DNA of 64,000 nucleotides. It comes from Luteimonas endophytica. Its GTDB lineage: Bacteria; Pseudomonadota; Gammaproteobacteria; Xanthomonadales; Xanthomonadaceae. Made by a program: the position numbers and the translations under genes. Of this stretch, positions 45,983-56,775 are shown piece by piece. The stretch covers positions 34,782 through 98,781 of the forward strand of contig NZ_JARXRM010000008.1 of the NCBI RefSeq assembly GCF_029887875.1, given 5' to 3'. Each line of letters opens with the position of its first letter. Position 1 is the first letter of the stretch. Under the pieces are notes generated by a model. The model did not search any database, was not told where the DNA came from, and saw nothing but the letters and a program-made list of their open reading frames with translations.

Positions 45983-46945
45983 TCAGTCGAGGCGGCCCAG
46001 CGCGTCCTTCAATTCGGCGGGCAGCGGCGCGTGCAGCACGTAGGGCGCGGCACCGTCATCGAGCGCGAACTCCAGCGAGGCAGCATGCAGGCACATGCGC
46101 CTCAGCCCGGTGCGCTCGCGCAGCCGCCGATTGGCCTCGGGATCTCCGTACTTGTCGTCGCCGGCGACCGGATGGCCGATGTGCCGGGCATGCACGCGGA
46201 TCTGGTGGGTGCGGCCGGTGGCGATGCGCACCTCGCACCAGGAGTGCCCGCCGCGGCGCTCCAGCACCCGGAAATGACTGAGCGACGGCTTGCCCTCGTC
46301 GCGGACCTGGACATGGCGCTCGCCGCCCTGGCGCAGGCCCACGTGCAGTGGAGCGTCCACGCTCATCACCCCGTCCGGCATGCGCCCGACCAGCAGCGCC
46401 AGGTAGCGCTTGGCGATGCCGCCGTCGGTGCGCATCAGCGCCTGCAGCTGGGCCAGCGCGGAGCGCTTCTTCGCCACCACCAGCAGCCCGGAGGTGTCGC
46501 GGTCGAGGCGATGCACCAGTTCCAGGGTGGCGCCGGGACGCAGCGCACGCAGGGTCTCGATCGCGCCGAAGCCGATCCCGCTGCCGCCGTGGCTGGCCAG
46601 TCCGGCAGGCTTGTTCAGCGCCAGCAGGCGCTCGTCCTCGAACGCGATCGCGCCCTCCACCGCCGCCAGCAGGCCCTTGGCCGGCGCGGCGCGCTCGCCC
46701 GGCGGGTCCAGACGCACCGGCGGGATCCTCACCTCGTCGCCGTCCTCGAGCTTGCGCTCGGCCTTGGCGCGGCCGCCGTTGACCCGCACCTGGCCCGAGC
46801 GCACCAGCTTGTAGACCAGGCTGCGCGGCACCCCCTTGAGCTGCCCCAGCAGGAAGTTGTCCAGCCGCTGGCCGGCGCGGTCCTCCGGCACCCGCACGGT
46901 GCGGGCGCCCCCCTGGCGCTGCGGCGGCGGAACTGAATGGGTCAT
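45983..46945 (-). CDS. rluC: 23S rRNA pseudouridine synthase RluC
   Basis: Makes pseudouridines at positions 955, 2504 and 2580 of 23S rRNA. The 320-residue product has an N-terminal S4 domain (RAGQRLDNFLLGQLKGVPRSLVYKLVRSGQVRVNG) and the catalytic domain with HRLDRDTSGLLVVAK, where the aspartate is the nucleophile, and ATGRTHQIRVH. ATG at 46945. It is divergent from rne, as rluC and rne are in E. coli, with a long intergenic region between. Confidence 0.95.
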   Translation of the reverse strand: MTHSVPPPQRQGGARTVRVPEDRAGQRLDNFLLGQLKGVPRSLVYKLVRSGQVRVNGGRAKAERKLEDGDEVRIPPVRLDPPGERAAPAKGLLAAVEGAIAFEDERLLALNKPAGLASHGGSGIGFGAIETLRALRPGATLELVHRLDRDTSGLLVVAKKRSALAQLQALMRTDGGIAKRYLALLVGRMPDGVMSVDAPLHVGLRQGGERHVQVRDEGKPSLSHFRVLERRGGHSWCEVRIATGRTHQIRVHARHIGHPVAGDDKYGDPEANRRLRERTGLRRMCLHAASLEFALDDGAAPYVLHAPLPAELKDALGRLD

Positions 46946-47420
46946 GGGCGGTTCTGATCTGCTACACTCGCCGCGCGAGATAAGGGTCTGATTTCGCAGG
47001 GAGTTGCCCCGCGTGCCGCCTGGCGGCGCGCAACCGGACAAACCGGGCCGAAAGCCCATCTCCCGCGATCCCGATGCAGTGCGCGGCCACCGCCCCCGGG
47101 GCGGACATGTTAGCGGCTCGACGGCAGGCCCGGCCATCGCCCGGTCCCCACGGGGACTGGAGCTGAACATGTCCCGTGCGGCGCCGAGGCCCGATGCCGA
47201 AAGCCGCCGCCGGCCCTGCAACAGATCGAAAATGAGAAACGACAAGCGCTCCCGCGGCCTGCCGTGGTGTCGTAGCGCTGGAAAACCCGAAGCCGCGCCG
47301 CGGCACTGGGCAGTGCAACGCCCTGCCAGGCCCCGAAAGGGCCGCCGGCGCAGCTCGCAGTCTCCAGAGGCGAAACGCCCACGGCGTTCCGCGCGGTAGC
47401 AGCGCGCGAGGAACGCAACC
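46946..47420 (+). promoter_or_regulatory. Long structured leader of the RNase E gene
   Basis: 475-base gap between the divergent rluC and rne starts, the only gene-free stretch over 300 bases in the window. A -10-like TACACT lies at 46963-46968, giving a leader of about 450 bases. Short hairpins such as GGCCC-CGAAA-GGGCC (47329-47343) and GGCG-AAA-CGCC (47369-47379) crowd the 100 bases before the ATG. In E. coli the rne 5' leader (361 bases) is the sensor through which RNase E cuts its own mRNA; the same logic is likely here. An open frame at 47004-47399 has no family-like features. Confidence 0.6.
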
Positions 47421-50400
47421 ATGAAACGCATGCTGATCAACGCGACGCAGGCAGAAGAACTGCGCGTCGCCATCGTCGACGGCCAGACGCTCTACGACAT
47501 CGACATCGAACAACCGTCGCAGGAACAGAAGAAATCCAACATCTACAAGGGCCGCATCACCCGCCTCGAGCCTTCGCTGGAAGCGGCCTTCGTCGAATAC
47601 GGCGCCGACCGGCACGGCTTCCTGCCGCTGAAGGAGATCTCCCGCGACTACTACCAGTCCGGGGTCGATCACCGCAACGCCAACCTCAAGGAACTGCTGC
47701 GCGAGGGCCAGGAGGTGGTGGTCCAGGTCGAGAAGGAGGAGCGCGGCAACAAGGGCGCCGCCCTGACCACCTTCATCTCGCTGGCCGGCCGGTACATGGT
47801 GCTGATGCCGAACTCGCCCACCGCCGGCGGCGTCTCGCGCCGGATCGAGGGCGACGACCGCGCCGCGCTCAAGGAGGCGATGGACAAGCTGGAGATCCCC
47901 GAGGAAATGGGGGTGATCATCCGCACCGCCGGCGTCGGCCGCGACGCCGAGGAACTGCAGTGGGACCTGGACTACCTGCTCAGCATCTGGCGGGCGATCT
48001 GCGATGCCGCGCTGAGCAAGCCGGCGCCGTTCCTGATCTACCAGGAATCTCGCCTGATCACCCGCGCCCTGCGCGATTACATGCGCGCCGACATCGGCGA
48101 GATCCTGGTCGATGCCGACGAGATGTACGCCGAGGCCCGCGAATTCGTCGAACAGGTGATGCCGCACAACCTGCGCAAGCTGAAGCACTACACCGACGAC
48201 GTACCGCTGTTCAACCGCTTCCAGATCGAGTCCCAGATCGAGAACGCCTATGAGCGCACCATCCGCCTGCCATCCGGCGGCGCGCTGGTGATCGACCAGA
48301 CCGAAGCGCTGACCGCGGTCGACGTCAACTCGGCGCGCGCCACCAAGGGCGGCGACATCGAGGAAACCGCGTTCCACACCAACCTCGAGGCCGCCGACGA
48401 GGTGGCCCGCCAGTTGCGGCTGCGCGACCTCGGCGGCCTGGTGGTGATCGATTTCATCGACATGTCCTCGAGCAAGCACCAGCGCGAGGTGGAGAACCGG
48501 CTGCAGGGTGCGCTCAAGCACGACCGCGCGCGGGTGCAGCTGGGCCGGATTTCCAAGTTCGGGCTGCTGGAGATGTCGCGCCAGCGGCTGCGCGCCAGCC
48601 TCGGCGAATCCAGCCAGATCGTCTGCCCGCGCTGCGAGGGCCATGGCCGCATGCGCAGCGTCGAATCGCTGTCGCTGTCGATCCTGCGGGTCGCCGAGGA
48701 GCACGCGATGAAGGACAACACCGGCCAGGTGCTGGTGCAGGCGCCGACCGAGATCGCCAACTACCTGCTCAACGAGAAGCGCCGGGCGCTGGCCGAGATC
48801 GAGGGCCGCCACGACGCGCCGATCGTGATCGTCGCCGACGACCAGCTGCAGACCCCGCACTACGAGGTCACCCGCATCCGCGAGAACGAACTCGGCGAGG
48901 AAACCAGCAAGCCCAGCTACCAGCGCGGGACCCCGCGCCGGCTGGCCACCATCGCGCTGAGCAAGTCGAACCTCAACGTGCCGCCGCCGCCCGCGGTCAC
49001 CGCGGTGCGGCCGGCGCAGCCGGCGCCGCTGCGCGAGCCGCGCGAGGAACCGGCCGCCGAGCAGGCGCCACCGCCGGCACCGGTGGCGGCGCCGGCCGGC
49101 GGCGGTTTCATGTCGTGGCTGAAGACGCTGTTCGCGGGCGAACCCGGCGGCGAACGCCAGGTCGCCGCGGGCAGCCGCGCGCCCAGCGCAACCGCAACGG
49201 GCGAACGCGCCGACGGCGATCGGGGCGATCGCGGCCAGCGCCGCGGAGGCGGCCGCCAGGGCCGCGACGGCAAGCGCCGCGACGAGCCGCGCCGCGCCCA
49301 GAAGGGCCCCGCGCGGCCGCCGCGCGAAGAGCGGCCGCAGCAGGCCACGGCGGCCCAACAGCAGCCGCAAGCCCCCAGGCCGAAGCAGGATGCTGCGCAG
49401 GAAGACGCTGCGCCGCGGCCGCCGCGCCAGCCGCGCAAGGGCCGCTCGCGCGGGGAAGGCGCGCGTCGCGACCCGGCATCGGGCGCCGACGCCGCTGCCG
49501 AGGCGACGAACGAACGCCGCACGACCCCGCCGGTCGCCTCCGCGGTGGCGGCACCGGTGAACGCCGAAGCGGCTGCTGCGGTGCCGGCATCCGCCGGCGC
49601 TGCGGCACCGGAGGCCGGTACCGCCGCCACCGCCCCGACCGCGCAGCCCGAGCAGGACCCCGGTGCCCAGGGCGCCGGCGACGACGGCAACCAGGCCAGC
49701 GGGGACACCGGCCGGCGCCGGCGCGGCCGTCGCGGCGGCCGCCGGCGCCGGCGCGGCACCGGCGAAACCGGCAGCGCCGAGTCGATCGACGACGCCGGCG
49801 CCGGCGGCGAAACCGTGGCGGCGGCCGACGACAGTCAGCCCGAGTTCGATTTCGACGACGTGCCGAAGAGCACACCGGCGAAACGTCCCGCCGCCGCGGA
49901 ATCCGGAGGCTCGGCGCCTTCCTCCACCGGCGAAGCCGCGCAGCCCGGCCCGCGCGCAGGCGGCGGAGCTGCACCTGCCCCCGTGGCGCCCAAGGTCGAG
50001 CCGGAACGCGCCATCGCGACCCCGGTGGTGGCCGCGCCCACCGCGGGAGCGGGTGGTGCCGGCAACGCTGCCGAACCGGAGCCCGAGCCGGCAACGGTAA
50101 GCGCGCCGGACGAGCTTGCGGCGCCCGCCCCGGCCGCGATTGCCGACGCAGCGCCCCCCGCGCCCCCCGCGCCGCAACCGCGCGAGCGACGGCCCGAGCC
50201 CTCCACCGAGAACGCGCCGGTGCCCACGGCGGAAGCCGACCCCAGCGCCGCGCCGGCGCACGGCCCGGCGCCCACGGCTGTTGCCTCCGCCGCTCCAGCC
50301 GCGCCCATGGCGACGGCATCGGCCGCACCGGGCAATGCGCCTGCCGCTGCTCCGTCCGCGGGGGATGCGGCCGATCCGCCGGTCTCCACGCCGGTGCCCC

Positions 50401-50567
50401 GCGCCCCGGGCCTGTTCGACACCATGCCTGCGCCCCACTCGCCCGCGGAGGCCGCGGCCGCGGCGCTGCCGGGCGACGAGCAAAGCGGCGAGGGCGAGGA
50501 GGAAGAGGCAGACCGCCCCGACCGGCAGGCCGACGACGAGCGCGACCAGCGCCCCGCCGGCGCCTGA
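47421..50567 (+). CDS. rne: Ribonuclease E
   Basis: Essential endonuclease for mRNA decay and rRNA/tRNA processing, and scaffold of the degradosome. The 1048-residue product has the complete catalytic half: S1 domain (about 38-120), DNase I-like domain with metal ligands Asp301 (AVDVNS) and Asp344 (VIDFIDM), and the zinc-link CPRC (Cys402, Cys405), all within two residues of E. coli positions. The C-terminal half (from about 510) is Arg-, Pro- and Ala-rich disordered sequence. A short amphipathic element [11 protein letters not shown] near residue 565 may be the membrane-anchoring helix. Convergent with the gacA-like gene. Confidence 0.98.
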   Translation: MKRMLINATQAEELRVAIVDGQTLYDIDIEQPSQEQKKSNIYKGRITRLEPSLEAAFVEYGADRHGFLPLKEISRDYYQSGVDHRNANLKELLREGQEVVVQVEKEERGNKGAALTTFISLAGRYMVLMPNSPTAGGVSRRIEGDDRAALKEAMDKLEIPEEMGVIIRTAGVGRDAEELQWDLDYLLSIWRAICDAALSKPAPFLIYQESRLITRALRDYMRADIGEILVDADEMYAEAREFVEQVMPHNLRKLKHYTDDVPLFNRFQIESQIENAYERTIRLPSGGALVIDQTEALTAVDVNSARATKGGDIEETAFHTNLEAADEVARQLRLRDLGGLVVIDFIDMSSSKHQREVENRLQGALKHDRARVQLGRISKFGLLEMSRQRLRASLGESSQIVCPRCEGHGRMRSVESLSLSILRVAEEHAMKDNTGQVLVQAPTEIANYLLNEKRRALAEIEGRHDAPIVIVADDQLQTPHYEVTRIRENELGEETSKPSYQRGTPRRLATIALSKSNLNVPPPPAVTAVRPAQPAPLREPREEPAAEQAPPPAPVAAPAGGGFMSWLKTLFAGEPGGERQVAAGSRAPSATATGERADGDRGDRGQRRGGGRQGRDGKRRDEPRRAQKGPARPPREERPQQATAAQQQPQAPRPKQDAAQEDAAPRPPRQPRKGRSRGEGARRDPASGADAAAEATNERRTTPPVASAVAAPVNAEAAAAVPASAGAAAPEAGTAATAPTAQPEQDPGAQGAGDDGNQASGDTGRRRRGRRGGRRRRRGTGETGSAESIDDAGAGGETVAAADDSQPEFDFDDVPKSTPAKRPAAAESGGSAPSSTGEAAQPGPRAGGGAAPAPVAPKVEPERAIATPVVAAPTAGAGGAGNAAEPEPEPATVSAPDELAAPAPAAIADAAPPAPPAPQPRERRPEPSTENAPVPTAEADPSAAPAHGPAPTAVASAAPAAPMATASAAPGNAPAAAPSAGDAADPPVSTPVPRAPGLFDTMPAPHSPAEAAAAALPGDEQSGEGEEEEADRPDRQADDERDQRPAGA

Positions 50568-50589
50568 CCGGCGGCAACCCGCGCAGGCG

Positions 50590-51237
50590 CTACAGCGTCT
50601 GCGCGGGATCGCTGAGCCCGTACTGGCTCGCCAGGCGGGCCAGCGCGATGGTGTCCTGGATCTGCAGCTTGTCGAACATGCGGGTCTTGTGGGTATTGAC
50701 GGTCTTGGCGCTCACGCTCAGCCGCTTGGCGATCTGTTCCTGGCGCAGCCCCTGGATCAGCAGCATGGCGATCTCCAGCTCGCGCATCGACAGCGCGTCG
50801 AACGGGCTGTCGTGACCGTCGAGCCCGGACAGCGCCAGGTTCTGCGCGATGCTGCTTGACAGGTAGCGCTTGCCGGCGGAGACCGCGCGCACCGCGCGCA
50901 GCAGCTCGCCGGCGTCGCCGCCCTTGCCGACGTAGCCCGAAGCACCGGCCTCGATCAGGCGCTTGGGCATCGGCCCGTCTTCCAGCACCGACACCACGAC
51001 CACGCGCGGGCCGTAGTCGCCCTTGACGATGCGCTCGGTCACCTCTAGCCCGCTGACCCCAGGCAGATGCAGGTCGCACAGCACCACGTCGGGCTTGAGA
51101 TTGCGGATCTCGGGCAGCGCCCGTTCGCCGCTCTCGGCCTCGCCGACGACCTCGATATCGGCCTCGCCGGCCAGGATCATGCGCATTCCAGTGCGCACCA
51201 ATGCATGGTCGTCGACCATGTAAACACGGATGGTCAT
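50590..51237 (-). CDS. gacA: NarL/LuxR-type response regulator, GacA/UvrY-like
   Basis: 215-residue two-component regulator. The receiver domain begins VYMVDDHALVRTG and has the phosphoacceptor Asp55 in LCDLHLPG; the C-terminal LuxR-type helix-turn-helix is LSMRELEIAMLLIQG through SAKTVNTHKTRMFDKL. The linker SSSIAQNLALSG and overall pattern match GacA/UvrY, which turn on CsrA-antagonist small RNAs. In E. coli uvrC lies directly downstream of uvrY; here the next gene is convergent rne, 22 bases away, so uvrC is elsewhere. The symbol rests on similarity only. No sensor kinase gene is in the window. Confidence 0.8.
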   Translation of the reverse strand: MTIRVYMVDDHALVRTGMRMILAGEADIEVVGEAESGERALPEIRNLKPDVVLCDLHLPGVSGLEVTERIVKGDYGPRVVVVSVLEDGPMPKRLIEAGASGYVGKGGDAGELLRAVRAVSAGKRYLSSSIAQNLALSGLDGHDSPFDALSMRELEIAMLLIQGLRQEQIAKRLSVSAKTVNTHKTRMFDKLQIQDTIALARLASQYGLSDPAQTL

Positions 51238-51353
51238 CCCTGCCCCCTCCAGATCGCGAATTCCCCTGGAGTGAGGCTAGCGCCGGCGGCACCCGCGGGC
51301 AAGCGGAATGCCGCACGAATCCCGCAGCCCGCGCGGATCGGCGTTTCGCGCGT

Positions 51354-52247
51354 TCAGGCGAGCGCGGTGTCGAGCAGCAGCATCAATACGAAGCCCAGCA
51401 TCAGCCCGCCGGTGGCGGCGGCTTCGTGGCCCTTGCGGTGCGACTCGGGAATGATCTCGTGGCTGACCACGAACAGCATCGCGCCGGCGGCGAAGGCCAG
51501 GCCCCAGGGCAGCAGCGCCTGCGAGACCCCCACCACCGCCGCCGCCAGCGCCGCGGCGGCGGGCTCGACCAGGCCGGACAGCATCCCCACGACGATCGCG
51601 AAGCCGCGACGATAGCCCGCGGCGATCAGCGCCACCGCCACCACCATGCCTTCGGGAATGTCCTGGATCGCGATCCCGGTGGCGAGCGCCTCGGCGTTCG
51701 CGGCGCCGTCCCCCGCGTAGGCCACGCCGATCGCCAGACCCTCGGGAACGTTGTGCAGGACGATCGCGAACACGAACAGCCAGCTTCGGCGCAGGGTCTG
51801 CGCGCGCTCCCTTTCGACGCCCTTGATGAAGTGCTCGTGCGGCACCAGACGCTCGGCCAGCAGCAGCACCGCCGCCCCGAGCAGCACTCCGACGCCGACG
51901 ATGGTGCCCGCCTCCCAGCGCCCGGCGCCGTCGGCGGCCGCCGCGGCGAGCCCCGGGCCGATCAGCGAGAACGACACCGCGGCCAGCATCACCCCGGCGC
52001 CGAAGCCGAACAGGCCATCGAGCACCCGATCGGTCAGCCGCGGCGAGAGCCAGACCGGCAGGGTGCCGAGCGCGGTCGCCGCCGCCGCCATCGCACCGGC
52101 GAGGAAAGCATCGAAGACCGGTTGAGGAGAGTCGGCCTGCAGCATCCGCCACAGCGACTGCAGCATCGCGAACAGGCCGAGCACCACGATCGCGTAGCCG
52201 AGCAGGCGTCGCAGTGTGGCCGGCGGCGGCAAGTGCGGGGCGTGCAT
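51354..52247 (-). CDS. ZIP family divalent metal transporter
   Basis: 297-residue inner-membrane importer of zinc or other divalent metals. About eight hydrophobic helices are visible. The two metal-binding motifs of the family are in helices 4 and 5: HNVPEGLAIGVAYAG and, further on, QDIPEGMVVAVAL. A short charged loop HEHFIKGVERER lies before helix 4 in place of the usual histidine-rich loop. Stands alone between gacA-like and serine hydrolase genes, all leftward. Confidence 0.9.
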   Translation of the reverse strand: MHAPHLPPPATLRRLLGYAIVVLGLFAMLQSLWRMLQADSPQPVFDAFLAGAMAAAATALGTLPVWLSPRLTDRVLDGLFGFGAGVMLAAVSFSLIGPGLAAAAADGAGRWEAGTIVGVGVLLGAAVLLLAERLVPHEHFIKGVERERAQTLRRSWLFVFAIVLHNVPEGLAIGVAYAGDGAANAEALATGIAIQDIPEGMVVAVALIAAGYRRGFAIVVGMLSGLVEPAAAALAAAVVGVSQALLPWGLAFAAGAMLFVVSHEIIPESHRKGHEAAATGGLMLGFVLMLLLDTALA

Positions 52248-52286
52248 GCGCGGATGATCGCACCGATCCGCTGCCGCGGCGCAGGC

Positions 52287-53339
52287 TCAGGGGGCGGCGG
52301 TCGTTCCGGCCGGCCCGCGCTGCGAGGCGATGATCTCCGCCAGCAGCCCATGCAGGCGGTCGCGATGGCCGCCGCTGCCCGAAGGCTGGCGTTCGTCGGA
52401 AGTCATCGCCACGGTCAGCCCCAGCGAGGGCACCACGTACAGCATCTGGCCGCCATAGCCCCAGGCGTAGCGCACGTCCTCACCGCCGATGCGACGAATG
52501 AACCAGCCGTAGCCGTAGCCGTAGCCGTCGCCGCTGTAGCGCGAACGGGTGCGCGGCCGCCAGGAGGCCTCGACCCAGCGGCGCGGGACGACCCGACGCC
52601 CGTCGCTGCTGCGGCCGCCGTTGCGGTACAGCTCGCCGAACGCCAGCAGCGAGCGCGGCGTCATCGCCATCTGGTTGCCGCCGAAGCGGATGCCCCGCGG
52701 GTCGCGGTCCCAGGCGCTGATCGCGAAGCCGGGCTGCGCGCCGAGCCACTCGCGCGCCAGATCGAGCGCATCGCGGCCGCTCACCCGGGTCAGGATCGCG
52801 GACAGCAGATGGGTGGAGCCGGTCGAATACAGCATCTCCCCGCCCGGGTCGTCCTCGAACGGCCGCGCCAGCGCCGCGCGCACCCAGTCGTCGCTGGCCA
52901 CCCAGCGGCCATAGTGCGGGCCTGAAGTTCGCCCTAGGCCGGCCTGCATGCTCAGCAGGTGCGCGAGCGTGATCTCGTGCAGGCGCGGGTCCGGGTCCTC
53001 GGGCAGCGCGTCCTCGAGCAGCGGCGCGATCTTCTGAGCCTCGCCGGCGAGCAGCCCGCGTTCGATGGCGATGCCGACCAGCGCGGTCACGACCGGCTTC
53101 GACGCCGACTTGATATTGGCCGGGCGCGCCGGGGAGTGGCCGCGGTAGCCGCGTTCGGCCAGGACCTCGCCGTTGCGGGCGACGATCACAGTGCGCAGCG
53201 GGGCGAGGGCCGCCGCGTCGTCCAGCACCTCGTCCAGGGACGGCGTGGCCGATGCGGGGGGCGATGCCAGCAGCAGGAGCAGCCCCAGGACAAGGAGCGG
53301 GGGTGGCGGAGAGAGTGGGATTCGAACCCACGGTGGCAT
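52287..53339 (-). CDS. Exported serine hydrolase (beta-lactamase class C-like), start inside the tRNA-Ser gene
   Basis: 350-residue protein as called. The serine hydrolase core is clear: SxxK at SASK in NIKSASKPVV, a YSTGSTHLL element in the YxN place, and WGYGGQMLYVVPSLGL near the C-terminus. A signal peptide is visible (LLVLGLLLLLASPPASA), but there is no ATG, GTG or TTG between it and the tRNA 3' end. The first usable in-frame start is ATG at 53339, within the tRNA-Ser gene; this gives MPPWVRIPLSPPP before the hydrophobic core, a plausible n-region. The start is thus uncertain. Substrate unknown. Confidence 0.75.
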   Translation of the reverse strand: MPPWVRIPLSPPPPLLVLGLLLLLASPPASATPSLDEVLDDAAALAPLRTVIVARNGEVLAERGYRGHSPARPANIKSASKPVVTALVGIAIERGLLAGEAQKIAPLLEDALPEDPDPRLHEITLAHLLSMQAGLGRTSGPHYGRWVASDDWVRAALARPFEDDPGGEMLYSTGSTHLLSAILTRVSGRDALDLAREWLGAQPGFAISAWDRDPRGIRFGGNQMAMTPRSLLAFGELYRNGGRSSDGRRVVPRRWVEASWRPRTRSRYSGDGYGYGYGWFIRRIGGEDVRYAWGYGGQMLYVVPSLGLTVAMTSDERQPSGSGGHRDRLHGLLAEIIASQRGPAGTTAAP

Positions 53340-53393
53340 CGCTGCCACGGCGGTTTTCAAGACCGCTGCCTTAAACCGCTCGGCCATCTCTCC
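53304..53393 (-). tRNA. tRNA-Ser, anticodon TGA (reads UCA and related codons)
   Basis: 90 bases including an encoded CCA. The acceptor stem GGAGAGA / TCTCTCC is perfect, the anticodon loop is CTTGAAA with anticodon TGA (53357-53359), the variable arm is long as in class II tRNAs, and the T-loop is GGGTTCGAATCCC. The bases around it are the start of the serine hydrolase gene on the 3' side and a degenerate partial copy on the 5' side. Confidence 0.97.
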
Positions 53394-53470
53394 GTAGTAC
53401 TTGCCCATCGTCGCGGCGCCGGTCCGAGCATCGGCTTGGCCGATGTTCGCTGCGGCCTGCGGGCTTCGCG

Positions 53471-53508
53471 TCAAGACCGCTGCCTTGAACCACCCGGCCA
53501 TCGCTCCG
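53471..53508 (-). pseudogene. Partial, degenerate copy of the 5' half of tRNA-Ser
   Basis: 38 bases that match the 5' end, D arm and the first part of the anticodon arm of the neighbouring tRNA-Ser(TGA) with 4 mismatches. It lies 78 bases upstream of the intact tRNA, in the same orientation. The 3' half is missing, so it cannot make a tRNA. Confidence 0.75.
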
Positions 53509-53518
53509 GATCGCTCGC

Positions 53519-54535
53519 TCAGCGGATTGTCGCATGCGTGGCGGCGGCGGGCGCCGTTGCGCGCTGCATCGCGGCCAGCCTGCTCTGCTCGACCTCGGGG
53601 GTCTTGCCGCAGTGCTTGCAGTTCAGGCTGGACTCCTCGATCAGCGGCGGCAGGGTCTCGGCCAGATGGTCGATGAAGACCCGCACCGCCGGCAGCAGAC
53701 CGCGGCGCGAGGCGAACACGGCGTGGGCGATGCCCTGCGGCAGGCGCCAGTCGGGCAGCACCACCTCCAGTTCGCCGCTGCGCACCGCGTCGGCGCACAG
53801 GGTTTCGGGAAGCATCGTGATGCCCAGGCCCTGGCGGGCCAGCGCCATCAGCATCGGGAAGTCGAATCCGGCGACCCGCGGCTTGAGCTCGACGCGGCGG
53901 GTGTTGCCGTCGGTGCCCTGCAGGTCCCAGCGCTGGCTGACCTCGTCCTCGCCCATGGTCATGGTGGTGTGGTGCTTGAGCTCCTCCGGGTCGCCGGGGC
54001 GCCCGGCGCGGTCGAGATACTTGGGGCTGGCCACCAGCAGTTCCTGGATCTGGCCGAAGCTGCGCATGATCAGGCTGCCGTCGTCGTCGAGCTTGGCGCG
54101 CACCCGGATCGCGACGTCGAAACCCTCGTTGATGACGTCGACGCGGCGGTTGCTCACGTGCAGCTGCACCCGCACCTGCGGGTACCTGGCAAGGAAATCC
54201 GGCAGCAGCTTCGGCATCGACTGCTGCGCGATCCCGACCGGCACGCTGACGCGCACCGTCCCCCGCGGCTCGGCGCTCAAGCGGTCGACGACCTCGCGTG
54301 CCGCCGACGCCTCGGCGAGCATCGACTGCGCATGGCGATAGACGCTCTGGCCGACGTCGGTGACCGCGAAGCGGCGGGTGGAGCGCTGCAGCAGGCGCAC
54401 GCCGAGCTCGGTTTCGAGCTGGCTGATGCGCCGGCTGAGCCGCGACTTCGGAATGCCCAGGGCACGCTCGGCGGCGGCGAAACCGCCGTGCTCGACCACC
54501 ACGGCGAAGTAATAGAGGTCGTTCAGGTCCTGCAT
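53519..54535 (-). CDS. LysR-family transcriptional regulator with CxxC tail
   Basis: 338-residue regulator. The N-terminal winged helix-turn-helix covers about 1-60 (DLYYFAVVVEHGGFAAAERALGIPKSRLSRRISQLE), followed by the two-lobed effector-binding domain starting RGTVRVSVPVGIAQ. The last ~38 residues are an extra tail with CKHC (Cys306, Cys309) and a low-complexity Ala/Thr end, not usual in LysR proteins of about 300 residues. It is divergent from the azoreductase gene, whose control it probably exerts. Start set at ATG 54535; a GTG four codons upstream is possible. Confidence 0.87.
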   Translation of the reverse strand: MQDLNDLYYFAVVVEHGGFAAAERALGIPKSRLSRRISQLETELGVRLLQRSTRRFAVTDVGQSVYRHAQSMLAEASAAREVVDRLSAEPRGTVRVSVPVGIAQQSMPKLLPDFLARYPQVRVQLHVSNRRVDVINEGFDVAIRVRAKLDDDGSLIMRSFGQIQELLVASPKYLDRAGRPGDPEELKHHTTMTMGEDEVSQRWDLQGTDGNTRRVELKPRVAGFDFPMLMALARQGLGITMLPETLCADAVRSGELEVVLPDWRLPQGIAHAVFASRRGLLPAVRVFIDHLAETLPPLIEESSLNCKHCGKTPEVEQSRLAAMQRATAPAAATHATIR

Positions 54536-54653
54536 CGCGTTGCTCACGTTTGGAACGATGCGTGGCATTAGATCACCTTTATCCCACTCGGGCAACGACC
54601 TATCGTCTGTCCATCGGCGGCCGATCCGCGCCGCCCCCCGCAGGAGGATTCCC

Positions 54654-55226
54654 ATGAAGCTGCTGCACATCGACTCGAGCGTGACCGGGCCGGGCTCGGT
54701 CACCCGCGCCCTCACGGCCGCCATCGTCGCGCCCTGGCACCAGTGCCCCGAGGCCACCCAGGTCGTCTACCGGGACCTGAATGCGACGCCGGTCGCCCAT
54801 CTGGGAGGGCGCCCCGACCCCGAGCGCGATGCGGAAGGGGCGCGGCTGCTGCAGGAGTTCCTCGACGCCGACGTGGTGGTGATCGGCGCGCCGATGTACA
54901 ACTTCGCGATTCCCTCCACCCTCAAGGCCTGGATCGACCGGGTCGCGGTGGCCGGGCGCACCTTCCGCTACACCGCGCACGGGCCCGAGGGCCTGGCCGG
55001 CGACAAGCGCGTGATCGTCGCCATCGGCAGCGGCGGGCTGCATGCCGGCCGGCCGGAGGATTTCGTCGAGCCGTACCTGCGCCAGGTCTTCGGCTTCCTG
55101 GGCGTCTCCGACCTGGAAGTCGTGCGGGCCGAAGGGGTCGCCCTATCCGAGCGGCACCGCGAAACGGCGCTCGCCGAAGCGCTGCGCCGGGTGCCGCCGC
55201 CGCGGGCGCTGCGTGCGGCCGCCTGA
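54654..55226 (+). CDS. azoR: FMN-dependent NADH-azoreductase / quinone reductase
   Basis: 190-residue flavodoxin-fold reductase that transfers two electrons to quinones or azo compounds. Landmarks are the flavin phosphate loop HIDSSVTGPGSVTRAL and the flavin/substrate region GAPMYNFAIPSTLKAWIDRVAVAGRTF, plus IGSGGLHAG. AGGAGG precedes the ATG with good spacing. The gene is divergent from the LysR regulator across a 118-base gap; such LysR-azoR pairs respond to electrophiles or quinones in other bacteria. Confidence 0.92.
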   Translation: MKLLHIDSSVTGPGSVTRALTAAIVAPWHQCPEATQVVYRDLNATPVAHLGGRPDPERDAEGARLLQEFLDADVVVIGAPMYNFAIPSTLKAWIDRVAVAGRTFRYTAHGPEGLAGDKRVIVAIGSGGLHAGRPEDFVEPYLRQVFGFLGVSDLEVVRAEGVALSERHRETALAEALRRVPPPRALRAAA

Positions 55227-55235
55227 GCGCGGCGC

Positions 55236-56693
<1,458 letters not shown>

Positions 56694-56775
56694 TTATCGC
56701 CCGGGAGCGCCCACCCTGCCCGGCCGCACCGCGACCGCTATGCCAGAATGCCGGCGATCCCCATCGGAGCAGCGC

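Noticed and set aside
47004-47399. 131-codon open frame in the rne leader
   Set aside because: No ribosome site, no hydrophobic or conserved segment, and strongly Arg/Pro-biased as expected from GC-rich untranslated sequence.
46962-50483. 1173-codon minus-strand open frame opposite rne
   Set aside because: It mirrors the GC-rich low-complexity half of RNase E; no start context or domains.
53471-53508. Second functional tRNA-Ser
   Set aside because: The 3' half, T arm and acceptor 3' strand are missing and the acceptor 5' strand carries a mismatch.
52287-53798. Longer 503-codon version of the serine hydrolase starting upstream of the tRNA
   Set aside because: The extra N-terminal sequence is translation of the tRNA-Ser gene, its partial copy and antisense of the LysR gene end.
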